Positions 7,651 to 13,769 of a stretch of 13,769 nt of DNA are shown here, in pieces; position 1 is the first letter of the stretch; each line of letters opens with the position of its first letter. The DNA is taken from the NCBI GenBank assembly GCA_046160825.1, contig JBJXHC010000089.1, positions 1-13,769 on the forward strand, read 5' to 3'. The position numbers and the translations under genes were made by a program. The notes beneath the pieces are model-generated. The model was not told the origin of the DNA. It saw only the letters and a list, made by a program, of their open reading frames with translations, and did no database searches. Source of the DNA: JBJXHC01 sp046160825 (GTDB taxonomy: Bacteria; Bacteroidota; Ignavibacteria; UBA10030; UBA6906).

Positions 7651-9318
7651 CTACGTTATAGCGGATGCTGAACGAGTGTGGCGAGAAACAGGCACCATTT
7701 TAATATGGAACATCTTCATGAGCGAACGTCGAACGACGCCATGTATCACCTCAACATCCATCCTTAGTTGTCGGTGGAGGGCGTAATGCCCCTCAATAGC
7801 TGAACGTTCCTCTTCTGCCATTGTCCTTGTATCGATGGTGTCGAGCAAGCTGATGAATCCAGCCTGACACTTGAACCTCGTCCTTTGCCACTCCTCTGTG
7901 ATGGAAAAAGCGAACTCAGGGTCCATCGGTCTATTGCCCACGAGCGCAATATCGCCGGTGATGATATTGATAAGGTTACCAAGTCGTGCAAGTGGTCGGG
8001 GCAAGACTGTGGCCGGATCTGAACGTCCACCACTGCTTGCTTTCTTGAACGGGCCGAGATACCACAGATCGAAGACACGCAATCGGAGTTTTCCCTGTGA
8101 GAGTTCGTGCAGATCAACACCAATTCGGCGCGTCCGGGAGAACAGTGGGAACGACGCCCGGGCCAAAAGGTACATGGCAACGCCACAGATCAATGGGAGA
8201 ATGGCAACGATGAGCACGAGCCCGAATACGCGGTTGACGAAATGATACGGTGCTTCTCTCGCACTCGTTCTGGGAACCTCGGCCAGGACAAGGTTTTCCT
8301 TTACGACGGAGAAGACATTGCGCTGGATGTCGATCAAGAGATTTCCGAGGACAATGGAGTTCTGAATATCCGATCGTTGTCCCACGAGAGTTTTAGGGAG
8401 GACTATTGTGCGCTCGATGTTTGTTCCCGCGTCCACCGTTACATCATCGCCGATCACTGTGCCTTTGCCAATGCGCACGTTCTTTCCAATCTTGCAATTA
8501 TCCCCTATGACTGTCGGTCCCTCGAAAGCGACACTGCCTGGTACCTGCGCGTTCCGTCCGACCCAGATTCCTTTCCGTATTTCCACGCCGGGAATAATCA
8601 CCCCCGGAAATTTCCGTTCAAGAATATCAGTCTGTGCCTTGAAATACATCTTCCAATTTGCAACCCGGATCAGCGGCTCGGTGGTCTTGTAGCCGAAGAG
8701 CGTCAGCCGCACCTTCTGGGACGCGAGCCAGCATGCTTGGAGCAGACTGTAACCGGCGCTCTCCGGAAGCAGATCAAGGAGCTCGGGTTCGATGATGCAA
8801 ATGCCACCATCGGTCAGGTGTTGCGCCGCTGCGGGAGCGCTGTTGAGGCGGACAGAGCGTATACGCTGGGCACCGTCGAGGGCAATGCTAAAGCCGGGAG
8901 TATGAGCTGACGTTACCGGACAAAGGAAGGTCGCATCAGCACGCTGTGCGTAGTGGAACTCCAGCATTGCACGCAGGTCAACGTCGGCCACCACGTCGGA
9001 ATCAATGACGATCAGCGTTGCGCCTTCGAGGAAGGTCTTCATCTGCCGGAGTGCCAGGAGTGAGCCAAACGGGGGACGTTCATAATTGTAACTAATCGTT
9101 GCTCCCCAGCGCGCCCCGTTGTGAAAATGTTCCTGGATTTTATTGGAAAGGTGATTGCAACTCAGTCGAATCTGACGGACATCATTTCTTACCAGCAATT
9201 CGACCTGGTGTTCCAACAGTGGCTTGTTGACAACAGGCATCAACCCCACGGGGATTTGATAGGTTATCGGTCTGAAAGCCTCAGCACGTCCCGAAGGAAG
9301 CAGTATCCCTTTGATCAT
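7651..9318 (-). CDS. Fusion: nucleotidyltransferase-like + left-handed beta-helix + phosphoglycosyltransferase-like, catalytic residues altered
   Basis: The protein has 555 aa in three parts. Residues 1-~235 resemble sugar-1-phosphate nucleotidyltransferases: P-V-V-N-K-P-L-L-E-H at 28-37, and I-D-S-D-V-V at 105-110 in place of the usual G-D metal site. Residues ~240-330 are hexapeptide repeats (I-G-D-N-C-K, I-G-K-N-V-R, I-G-K-G-T-V, I-G-D-D-V-T), a left-handed beta-helix. Residues ~360-535 resemble a polyprenyl-phosphate sugar-1-phosphate transferase (PF02397-like), with a hydrophobic helix at about 362-388, F-P-L-F-S-R-T-R-R-I-G and N-I-I-T-G-D-I-A-L-V-G-N-R-P (451-464). Both enzyme domains lack signature residues. 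The G-x-G-T-R-L loop reads SGRAEAF (9-15), the K-P-L-L-P Lys is absent (V24-G25), and the catalytic Asp-Glu before L-P-Q-L reads Ala444-Arg445. A catalytically dead, membrane-bound scaffold is inferred. The start overlaps the upstream STAS stop by one base. Confidence 0.85.
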   Translation of the reverse strand: MIKGILLPSGRAEAFRPITYQIPVGLMPVVNKPLLEHQVELLVRNDVRQIRLSCNHLSNKIQEHFHNGARWGATISYNYERPPFGSLLALRQMKTFLEGATLIVIDSDVVADVDLRAMLEFHYAQRADATFLCPVTSAHTPGFSIALDGAQRIRSVRLNSAPAAAQHLTDGGICIIEPELLDLLPESAGYSLLQACWLASQKVRLTLFGYKTTEPLIRVANWKMYFKAQTDILERKFPGVIIPGVEIRKGIWVGRNAQVPGSVAFEGPTVIGDNCKIGKNVRIGKGTVIGDDVTVDAGTNIERTIVLPKTLVGQRSDIQNSIVLGNLLIDIQRNVFSVVKENLVLAEVPRTSAREAPYHFVNRVFGLVLIVAILPLICGVAMYLLARASFPLFSRTRRIGVDLHELSQGKLRLRVFDLWYLGPFKKASSGGRSDPATVLPRPLARLGNLINIITGDIALVGNRPMDPEFAFSITEEWQRTRFKCQAGFISLLDTIDTRTMAEEERSAIEGHYALHRQLRMDVEVIHGVVRRSLMKMFHIKMVPVSRHTRSASAIT

Positions 9319-9668
9319 CAGGGAGTTCCCGATCTTTTACGTCCCAGGTCTAGCGACGCCGATTCAACGCTATCGAAGACATTCAGTACGCTATTCAGGT
9401 TCATGAGTTGGAACATGTGACGGAGTTCCGGGGCAAGGCCCGCTACAGCAAACGAGCCATGTACCTGCCGGAGATAACGCATGGACGACACCAACATGCC
9501 AACGCCGGTGCTATCCATAACGCGTGTATTATTCAGGTTGACAATGATATTCGGTGGAGAATCGACCGGTACGTTCCGTATGAGCCTGATCAGTTCATGG
9601 GCGTTGTCGATGGTCAGACTTGGTCCGGCCAAAACCACTGTAACATTCGATTCAATAGTCCTATCCAT
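9318..9668 (-). CDS. STAS-domain protein (anti-anti-sigma-factor-like)
   Basis: This 116-aa single STAS domain is of the SpoIIAA/RsbV type. The conserved loop V-M-D-S-T-G-V-G is at 50-57. Thr54 occupies the place of the phosphorylated Ser in SpoIIAA (D-S-S-G), and Ser53 is next to it. In the classic system such a protein is phosphorylated by an anti-sigma kinase and, when dephosphorylated, frees a sigma factor; other STAS proteins act as general binding switches. No anti-sigma kinase or PP2C phosphatase is seen in the window. The stop TGA and the ATG of the next gene overlap as TGATG at 9320-9316, so translation of the nucleotidyltransferase/PGT-like fusion is coupled. This suggests that the two proteins work together. 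No clear Shine-Dalgarno is seen before ATG 9668, only A/G-rich sequence about 10 bases upstream. Confidence 0.88.
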   Translation of the reverse strand: MDRTIESNVTVVLAGPSLTIDNAHELIRLIRNVPVDSPPNIIVNLNNTRVMDSTGVGMLVSSMRYLRQVHGSFAVAGLAPELRHMFQLMNLNSVLNVFDSVESASLDLGRKRSGTP

Positions 9669-9949
9669 AATTATGGCTTTCTCTTTAAGAGATGCAATAC
9701 TGCATGGTGGCTTCTTCTGCGCGGGCTACTTCACACAAAAACCGTTCAATCGTATCGAAGGAAAATTCAAAGCTGACCGGAGAGATCAGGGTTGTGGTAT
9801 ACGTAGTGCAATCCACATGCCAGACATTGGAACAATTCCAACCCTCTATTTCCGGCTGTTTCCTTTGAATTGGTCGTCAAGGGTGGTTAGGAGAATGATC
9901 CGAGTGGATACTTTCTATACACTCTCCGGAGATTGCGGGAAGATTCGAA
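9669..9949. other. Gap between the UbiA-family gene and the STAS gene, with a hairpin at 9899-9930
   Basis: These 281 bases carry no convincing gene. The stretch contains an imperfect hairpin: GAGTGGATA (9902-9910) with TATACACTC (9916-9924), one mismatch, extended by TCC/GGA at 9899-9901 and 9928-9930. It starts about 20 bases after the UbiA-family stop (9950) on the minus strand, but no U-tract follows. It may be a weak terminator or processing site. I find no strong promoter for the STAS gene in the rest. Confidence 0.35.
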
Positions 9950-10876
9950 TCAGTGTGGGATGTGGTGGGGGCCGAAGTAGATGAGGAACACACAGGTGGT
10001 GATCCAGAGTCCAGCCACTATCAAGGTGGTACGGTCAGAGATTATGGCGTTGGTTGGATTCTCTGTGGAAGTGGTGGTATGAATAAGGTACAGGTAGCGG
10101 AATACTCCATAGAGGACGAATATCGTAGTGTAGATCATTTGGTCCGTGCCGAACACCTCCACTGTACGCGGCGCAACTGTGTACAATGCGTAGGCAATAA
10201 CGGTTCCTGATGCTGCGATGGTGAGCATCTGATCGATGAACCCGACACTGTATAGGTTTAGGACTTTACGCTCGGAAGAAGTTCCGACTGACTGTGAAGC
10301 CACCAACTCGCCGCGCCTCTTGGCAAAGCCGAGGAAGAGTGAAATGAACAACGTGCAGAGAACGATCCAACTCGACACGGCAGCTCCGATGGCAAATGCC
10401 CCCGCGAGTACGCGCATCATGAACCCCGAGGCAATGATGAACACATCGAGCAACACCACCTCCTTGAGCTTGATCGAGTACGCGATGTTCATGAGAACAT
10501 ACGTCGCGAGAATGCTGGCGTACATCGGCGGCATGGTCAGTGCAATGAGAGTGGTACAAACCAGAAGCAGGCCGAGGAGGATACCCGCTCCGGAGATGGA
10601 CATTGTCCCCGCGGCAAGGGGGCGATATTTTTTTTCCGGGTGTCCCCTGTCGGCATCGATATCAGCGATATCATTGATGATATACACTGCGCTTGCCGCA
10701 AGGCAAAATCCGGCAAACGCCTTAAGTGCGAGAGTTATTTGAATTGGATCAAAAAGCCCTTTGGCGAATATCACAGGTGCAAACACAAACAGGTTTTTTA
10801 CCCACTGTTTCGGTCGCATGAGTTTCAGCGCGCTGAGCGCAAATCCCGGTTGCGTTATGGCTGAGGGGGAGGGCAT
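9950..10876 (-). CDS. UbiA-family prenyltransferase, decaprenyl-phosphate phosphoribosyltransferase-like
   Basis: This integral membrane protein has 308 aa from ATG 10876, with eight or nine hydrophobic segments. The first conserved motif N-D-I-A-D-I-D-A-D (68-76), followed by H-P and K-K-Y-R-P-L-A-A-G, and the second Asp motif Y-S-I-K-L-K...D144...R155 are intact. The N-terminal R-P-K-Q-W-V-K-N and the H-P-E-K-K-Y-R-P form resemble DPPR synthases (Rv3806c type). These transfer 5-phosphoribose from PRPP to polyprenyl phosphate, the first step toward lipid-linked ribose or arabinose. A quinone-pathway UbiA is less likely given the sequence and neighbours. ATG 10930 would extend it by 18 residues and overlap the upstream gene by 20 bases. 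Neither start has a good Shine-Dalgarno. 10876 was preferred because it puts R-P-K-Q-W-V-K-N about 20 residues in, as in relatives. The epimerase genes DprE1/E2 are not in the window. Confidence 0.88.
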   Translation of the reverse strand: MPSPSAITQPGFALSALKLMRPKQWVKNLFVFAPVIFAKGLFDPIQITLALKAFAGFCLAASAVYIINDIADIDADRGHPEKKYRPLAAGTMSISGAGILLGLLLVCTTLIALTMPPMYASILATYVLMNIAYSIKLKEVVLLDVFIIASGFMMRVLAGAFAIGAAVSSWIVLCTLFISLFLGFAKRRGELVASQSVGTSSERKVLNLYSVGFIDQMLTIAASGTVIAYALYTVAPRTVEVFGTDQMIYTTIFVLYGVFRYLYLIHTTTSTENPTNAIISDRTTLIVAGLWITTCVFLIYFGPHHIPH

Positions 10877-10910
10877 ATGGTGCCGACGGGTGTTGATGAT
10901 GGAGTTGTGG

Positions 10911-11627
10911 TTACGATGGCCGGGCACCATTCATAACAAAGCCGATGACTTTGTTTTCATTCAAGGTCTGCATAATCCGTCTGATGTCGGTAACCTTTGT
11001 CCGGCCCGCAGCCACCACAACAAAGAACCCATCAAGCTGGCTGCTGATCATGGCAGGAAAATCGTTCTGAAATGCCGAGGGGAGATCGAGAACGATGAAT
11101 CGAAATTGTCGCTTCAGTGTTTCAATCGATTCCCGCAACTCCAGGACCTTGTCGAACGTGATCGGGCCAAAATCAGCAAACCCCAAGGGCAATACCCAGA
11201 GCCCTTTGATTGGTGTACGCGTCAGTGTGATCGTGTCGCAGCGGAGTGACTCCATAATTCCGGGCGATGACGGTACACCGAATACGTCGTGCAATTTTGG
11301 GCGACGGAAATTCAGGTCGATGAGCACAGTATCGTCCCGACTATCTGTTGCAAAGAATGCGGCAAGGTTTGCGGCAACAAGTGTTTTTCCTTCACGGGCA
11401 TTTGCGCTGGTTACGCCCGCGGTGAGTTGCATGTCGGTGATTTTGCCCGGAAATAGATTTGTACCGAAACATCCGTATCGTTGCACGGTGACAACATTCG
11501 CATCAAGTATGGCGTCCAGGGTATTGTTGTACATAATGAGTTTGCCCTTGCGCATGGCGGTTGAGCCGGGACGGTGGTCCTCGTTTTCCAATCGCCGCAA
11601 CATGATATCCTTCAATTCTCTGCTCAT
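10911..11627 (-). CDS. CpsD/BY-kinase-like P-loop ATPase without tyrosine cluster
   Basis: The protein has 238 aa and resembles the cytoplasmic ATPase of bacterial tyrosine kinases (CpsD/CapB, the C-terminal part of Wzc). It has Walker A T-S-A-N-A-R-E-G-K-T (73-82), Walker A' V-L-I-D-L-N-F-R-R-P (101-110) and Walker B F-I-V-L-D (177-181). The usual P-G before E-G-K is Ala-Arg, and the D-A-D of Walker A' reads D-L-N. The C-terminus ends at N-G-A-R-P-S without the Tyr-rich tail that BY-kinases autophosphorylate; only Tyr33 and Tyr51 occur in the whole protein. It probably binds ATP and regulates polymer export with the upstream Wzz-like protein, but tyrosine kinase activity is doubtful. ATG 11627 was chosen for its GGAGAGG just upstream, 10 bases after the wzz stop; an in-frame ATG at 11762 would lie inside wzz. 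It could alternatively be a MinD/ParA-like relative, but the D-x-x-x-R-R-P and L-H-D-V-F-G elements favour CpsD. Confidence 0.87.
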   Translation of the reverse strand: MSRELKDIMLRRLENEDHRPGSTAMRKGKLIMYNNTLDAILDANVVTVQRYGCFGTNLFPGKITDMQLTAGVTSANAREGKTLVAANLAAFFATDSRDDTVLIDLNFRRPKLHDVFGVPSSPGIMESLRCDTITLTRTPIKGLWVLPLGFADFGPITFDKVLELRESIETLKRQFRFIVLDLPSAFQNDFPAMISSQLDGFFVVVAAGRTKVTDIRRIMQTLNENKVIGFVMNGARPS

Positions 11628-11637
11628 CCTCTCCGTC

Positions 11638-12951
11638 CTACGGTAAATATGCAATGATCGGTTTCCCGAATACTTCCATGTCCCGCTTGCGTCGAATGGT
11701 GGGATCGAATTTTTCGGCAAGAAACACGCTGAGCACTCCGGCGAATAGTCCGAACGCTGCACCCCATCCCAGAAACATACCGAGGGAAGCCTGTGTCGGG
11801 GTTTCCGGCAATTGGGGTTGGTCGAGAATCACGAACCTGGTTCCGGATTGTTCGCCGAGCGAACGAGCGATCTTCGCCCGCTCGAGTTGCAATCGCATGT
11901 TGTCATACAATTCCTTGTACATCGCGTAGTCGGATTTGCGTTCGACGGTTGCTTCGTTGCGCGACATGGATTGGGAAATATTCCGCAAGAGTGCGCCACG
12001 TTGTCCTTGCAGTTGATTGCGCCGCTCCAATACTGTCCGGCTGTCAGCCTCAAGGGCTTCGCGCGATTTCCCAAGCAAATTCAGCATTTGCCTGCGTACA
12101 CTTTGAACTTCCGGATATTTCGGCGTATAACGACCGAGCAGATCACTGTACGTGAGAGAAAGCGATTTCAATTCACCCACATAAAGGATTTCGCCGACCG
12201 GGTTCAGGGAGGCAATCTCGCTGACAGTTGCCGGGTCGTCAATGCCGTCAGTGTATGATTGGAGGAGGCGAACGGTCCGTTCATGGTCGGAGAGAACATT
12301 TTGCGTTTCCCTCAAATCCGTCTCGACCTGTTCCAGTGAATTGCGCGATGAAGACTCGCCCAGCGGTAGTGCCTGGAGGTTTTCCTGATTCGTGTTGAGC
12401 ATCTCCTGCTGTTGGCCCTCGAATGCCCTGCGGTATTCTTCAACCTTCTCCTCGTAAAACTTCACAGCGTCTCCTTGCTGTTGAAGCTTGGCACGCATGC
12501 TTGTAGTGATATATGCACCCGCGAGGAGGGAAGCCATCCGTTGGGCTGTACCGGGATCTCCATGTCGTACCGCCAGCCGGAATATATTCTCACTGGTCTT
12601 CGTTGTGGTAATCCATTGCTGGGCCTCAGCCACAAGGGAAGTCTTCTCATTGTCAGAACGTCCAACGATGTCAAGAGTATCAAGTGCTGCGGCGATAATC
12701 GTTCGACTACCGGCAATTTCCTTCATGGTTGCAAAATGGTCAGTTGGTGGAACAATATGTGCTGCCTGCCCCGGCACGATGGCAGTGGGTTCGTTCTCCA
12801 CGAGTATGGTAACGGAGGATTCGTACTCTCGAGGGAGGATATAGGGAAGGCTCGCGGTAATACCAAGACAAGAAGCGAAAGGAACCAGGAGATGGAACTT
12901 CCGGCGCCGAATGGTATCGACGGTATCAAGAAAAAGGAACTGCAGTTTCAT
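11638..12951 (-). CDS. Wzz/PCP-type polysaccharide chain-length determinant protein
   Basis: This 437-aa inner-membrane polysaccharide co-polymerase would control chain length of an exported polysaccharide and partner the CpsD-like ATPase. Topology: a short cytoplasmic N-terminus, TM1 at about 20-38, a long periplasmic part with coiled coil (about 160-235 and 270-370), then the Pro-rich approach P-Q-L-P-E-T-P-T-Q-A and TM2 at about 389-411. The cytoplasmic tail D-P-T-I-R-R-K-R-D-M-E-V-F-G-K-P-I is typical of PCP proteins that touch a BY-kinase. Y-T-P-K-Y-P-E-V near residue 280 is a common element of the PCP-2a/GNVR type. Unlike Wzc, the kinase is not fused but encoded next, 10 bases downstream, so the two are co-transcribed. 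ATG 12951 is preceded only by a weak AAGTGG. A good sigma70-like promoter lies about 30 bases upstream. The first gene of the minus-strand block. Confidence 0.93.
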   Translation of the reverse strand: MKLQFLFLDTVDTIRRRKFHLLVPFASCLGITASLPYILPREYESSVTILVENEPTAIVPGQAAHIVPPTDHFATMKEIAGSRTIIAAALDTLDIVGRSDNEKTSLVAEAQQWITTTKTSENIFRLAVRHGDPGTAQRMASLLAGAYITTSMRAKLQQQGDAVKFYEEKVEEYRRAFEGQQQEMLNTNQENLQALPLGESSSRNSLEQVETDLRETQNVLSDHERTVRLLQSYTDGIDDPATVSEIASLNPVGEILYVGELKSLSLTYSDLLGRYTPKYPEVQSVRRQMLNLLGKSREALEADSRTVLERRNQLQGQRGALLRNISQSMSRNEATVERKSDYAMYKELYDNMRLQLERAKIARSLGEQSGTRFVILDQPQLPETPTQASLGMFLGWGAAFGLFAGVLSVFLAEKFDPTIRRKRDMEVFGKPIIAYLP

Positions 12952-12979
12952 TAAGCCACTTCAGGGGGATGTGGAACTC

Positions 12980-13008
12980 AAGATACGTATTTCGCCGTGG
13001 GGTGTCAA
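12980..13008 (-). promoter_or_regulatory. Sigma70-type promoter of the wzz-cpsD-ubiA-like operon
   Basis: On the minus strand a perfect -35 box TTGACA (13008-13003), a 17-base spacer and a -10 box TATCTT (12985-12980, 4/6) read toward the wzz-like gene. Transcription would start near 12973, giving a leader of about 22 nt. It lies in the 162-base divergent gap shared with the wza-like gene, for which no equally good promoter is visible. Confidence 0.6.
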
Positions 13009-13113
13009 TAAATGGAAATTGGAAATCCGTCCGTAATTTTCTTACCTTTCCCGCACTTCCAACCGCCAAACGGGAATCCCCCGTCACGCAAAAGCAACCA
13101 CGGAGATTGATGG

Positions 13114-13769
13114 ATGAGCGCGAGCCGATTAGGTCGTAGCAATAATCATGTTCTATTCATACTTACGCTGCTGGTACTGACAAGTCCTGTGGATCGGCTT
13201 GCTGCGCAGTCCCCGGATTACATTATCGGAAAAGGGGACCAGTTGCTTGTCACAGTATGGGGGTTTCCGGAATTTACAACCTCCACCACTGTCCGCGATG
13301 ATGGAGCGCTGAGCATTCCCCTTGTGGGAGATCTACAAGCCGCGGGACTCCGCCGGGAAGAGTTCATCAGTAACCTGCGGAAGAAGCTCGCTGATTATGT
13401 TCAAGGAGAAATCCGGGTCACGGTTTCCGTTGTTGCATCAACAACACAACGGGTCACGGTGCTTGGGGCCGTTGCGCGTCCGGACAATTATCCGCTGCTG
13501 AATGAAACGGGTCTGCTGGAAGTGATCAGTACGGCTGGAGGGTACCAGTCGGACGCCAACATCAATCGCATCAAAATATTCCACAAAGACAAACTCCAGC
13601 CCGCCACAGAGATCGACCTTGAGTACTATATGGAGAGCGCCGAGATCGAACGCATGCCGAAAGTGAAGCCCGGCGATGTTGTTTTCGTGCCACGTCAGCA
13701 GAATTTCATGAAGGATTTCGGCGAGTACTTCGGATATGTTGCTCTCTTTTTCGCACTGGTCCGGCTGAC
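13114..13769 (+). CDS. Wza-like polysaccharide export protein (3' end outside window)
   Basis: At least 218 codons are open to the window edge with no stop. The protein begins with a signal peptide: a short basic N-region, then V-L-F-I-L-T-L-L-V-L, with a likely cut after L-A-A. No lipobox Cys is present, unlike E. coli Wza. A polysaccharide export (SBBP) domain follows, with Y-I-I-G-K-G-D-Q-L and V-R-D-D-G-A-L-S-I-P-L-V-G. Then comes an SLBB-like domain starting V-T-V-L-G-A-V-A-R-P-D-N-Y-P. A hydrophobic segment F-G-Y-V-A-L-F-F-A-L-V begins right at the edge and may be a C-terminal membrane helix. The start ATG 13114 has CGGAG at 13101-13105, eight bases upstream; the ATG at 13110 in another frame hits a stop within ten codons. 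It faces away from the wzz-like operon and would form the outer-membrane channel of the same export machine. Confidence 0.93.
   Translation, partial: MSASRLGRSNNHVLFILTLLVLTSPVDRLAAQSPDYIIGKGDQLLVTVWGFPEFTTSTTVRDDGALSIPLVGDLQAAGLRREEFISNLRKKLADYVQGEIRVTVSVVASTTQRVTVLGAVARPDNYPLLNETGLLEVISTAGGYQSDANINRIKIFHKDKLQPATEIDLEYYMESAEIERMPKVKPGDVVFVPRQQNFMKDFGEYFGYVALFFALVRL

Noticed and set aside
8107..8910. 267-codon plus-strand ORF antisense to the fusion gene
   Set aside because: The minus-strand frame carries recognisable domains throughout; this frame has none.
9481..9984. 167-codon plus-strand ORF spanning the STAS gene and the 281-base gap
   Set aside because: It has no domain, is antisense to STAS over its first part, and lacks a ribosome site.
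11628..11762. Upstream in-frame start for the CpsD-like gene
   Set aside because: The added 45 residues lie inside the wzz-like coding region and have no family similarity; ATG 11627 has a clear GGAGAGG.

Overview
The window looks like a chromosomal segment of a Gram-negative bacterium from the Bacteroidota/Chlorobiota/Ignavibacteriota (FCB) side of the tree. Reasons: a ClpC-type Hsp100 with Clp_N repeats and a UVR motif like those of that group, an outer-membrane polysaccharide export protein, a sulfide-oxidation gene pair, and moderate GC. This placement is inference from protein appearance; no database search was possible.

Layout. (1) 1-713: the 3' end of a 23S rRNA gene, a short spacer without tRNA, a complete 5S rRNA, then a strong intrinsic terminator. 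(2) 1015-1959 (+): a small bEBP/NtrC-like AAA+ protein with a Fis-type HTH but no receiver, no GAFTGA loop and a damaged P-loop. It meets clpC (4544-2040, -) head-on across a bidirectional terminator. (3) 4861-6375 (+): a persulfide dioxygenase-rhodanese fusion followed by a single-domain rhodanese, a small sulfane-sulfur module divergent from clpC. (4) 7521-6379 (-): an NtrC-type response regulator with an intact receiver and P-loop, but no GAFTGA loop and no DNA-binding domain. It ends 3 bp from the rhodanese stop. (5) 12951-7651 (-): an exopolysaccharide block reading wzz-like PCP, CpsD-like ATPase, UbiA-family (decaprenyl-phosphate phosphoribosyltransferase-like) enzyme, then after a gap a STAS protein translationally coupled to a large fusion. 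The fusion joins a nucleotidyltransferase-like domain, a left-handed beta-helix and a phosphoglycosyltransferase-like domain. (6) 13114-end (+): a divergent wza-like polysaccharide export protein, cut by the window edge.

How the genes may work together. Wza-like, Wzz-like and CpsD-like proteins make the export, length-control and ATPase parts of a Wzx/Wzy-type exopolysaccharide machine. The UbiA-family protein would make a lipid-linked pentose precursor. The protein that should start the glycan (the fusion at 7651-9318) has lost the usual catalytic residues in both enzyme-like domains: the phosphoglycosyltransferase Asp-Glu pair reads Ala-Arg, and the pyrophosphorylase G-x-G-T-R loop reads S-G-R-A-E-A. 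It may therefore be a scaffold or sensor controlled by its coupled STAS partner.

The most unusual theme is the number of enzyme-derived proteins with altered signature motifs: two sigma54-activator relatives without GAFTGA, a double pseudoenzyme candidate, and a CpsD-like ATPase without a tyrosine tail. None of these genes shows frameshifts or internal stops, so they look maintained rather than decaying.
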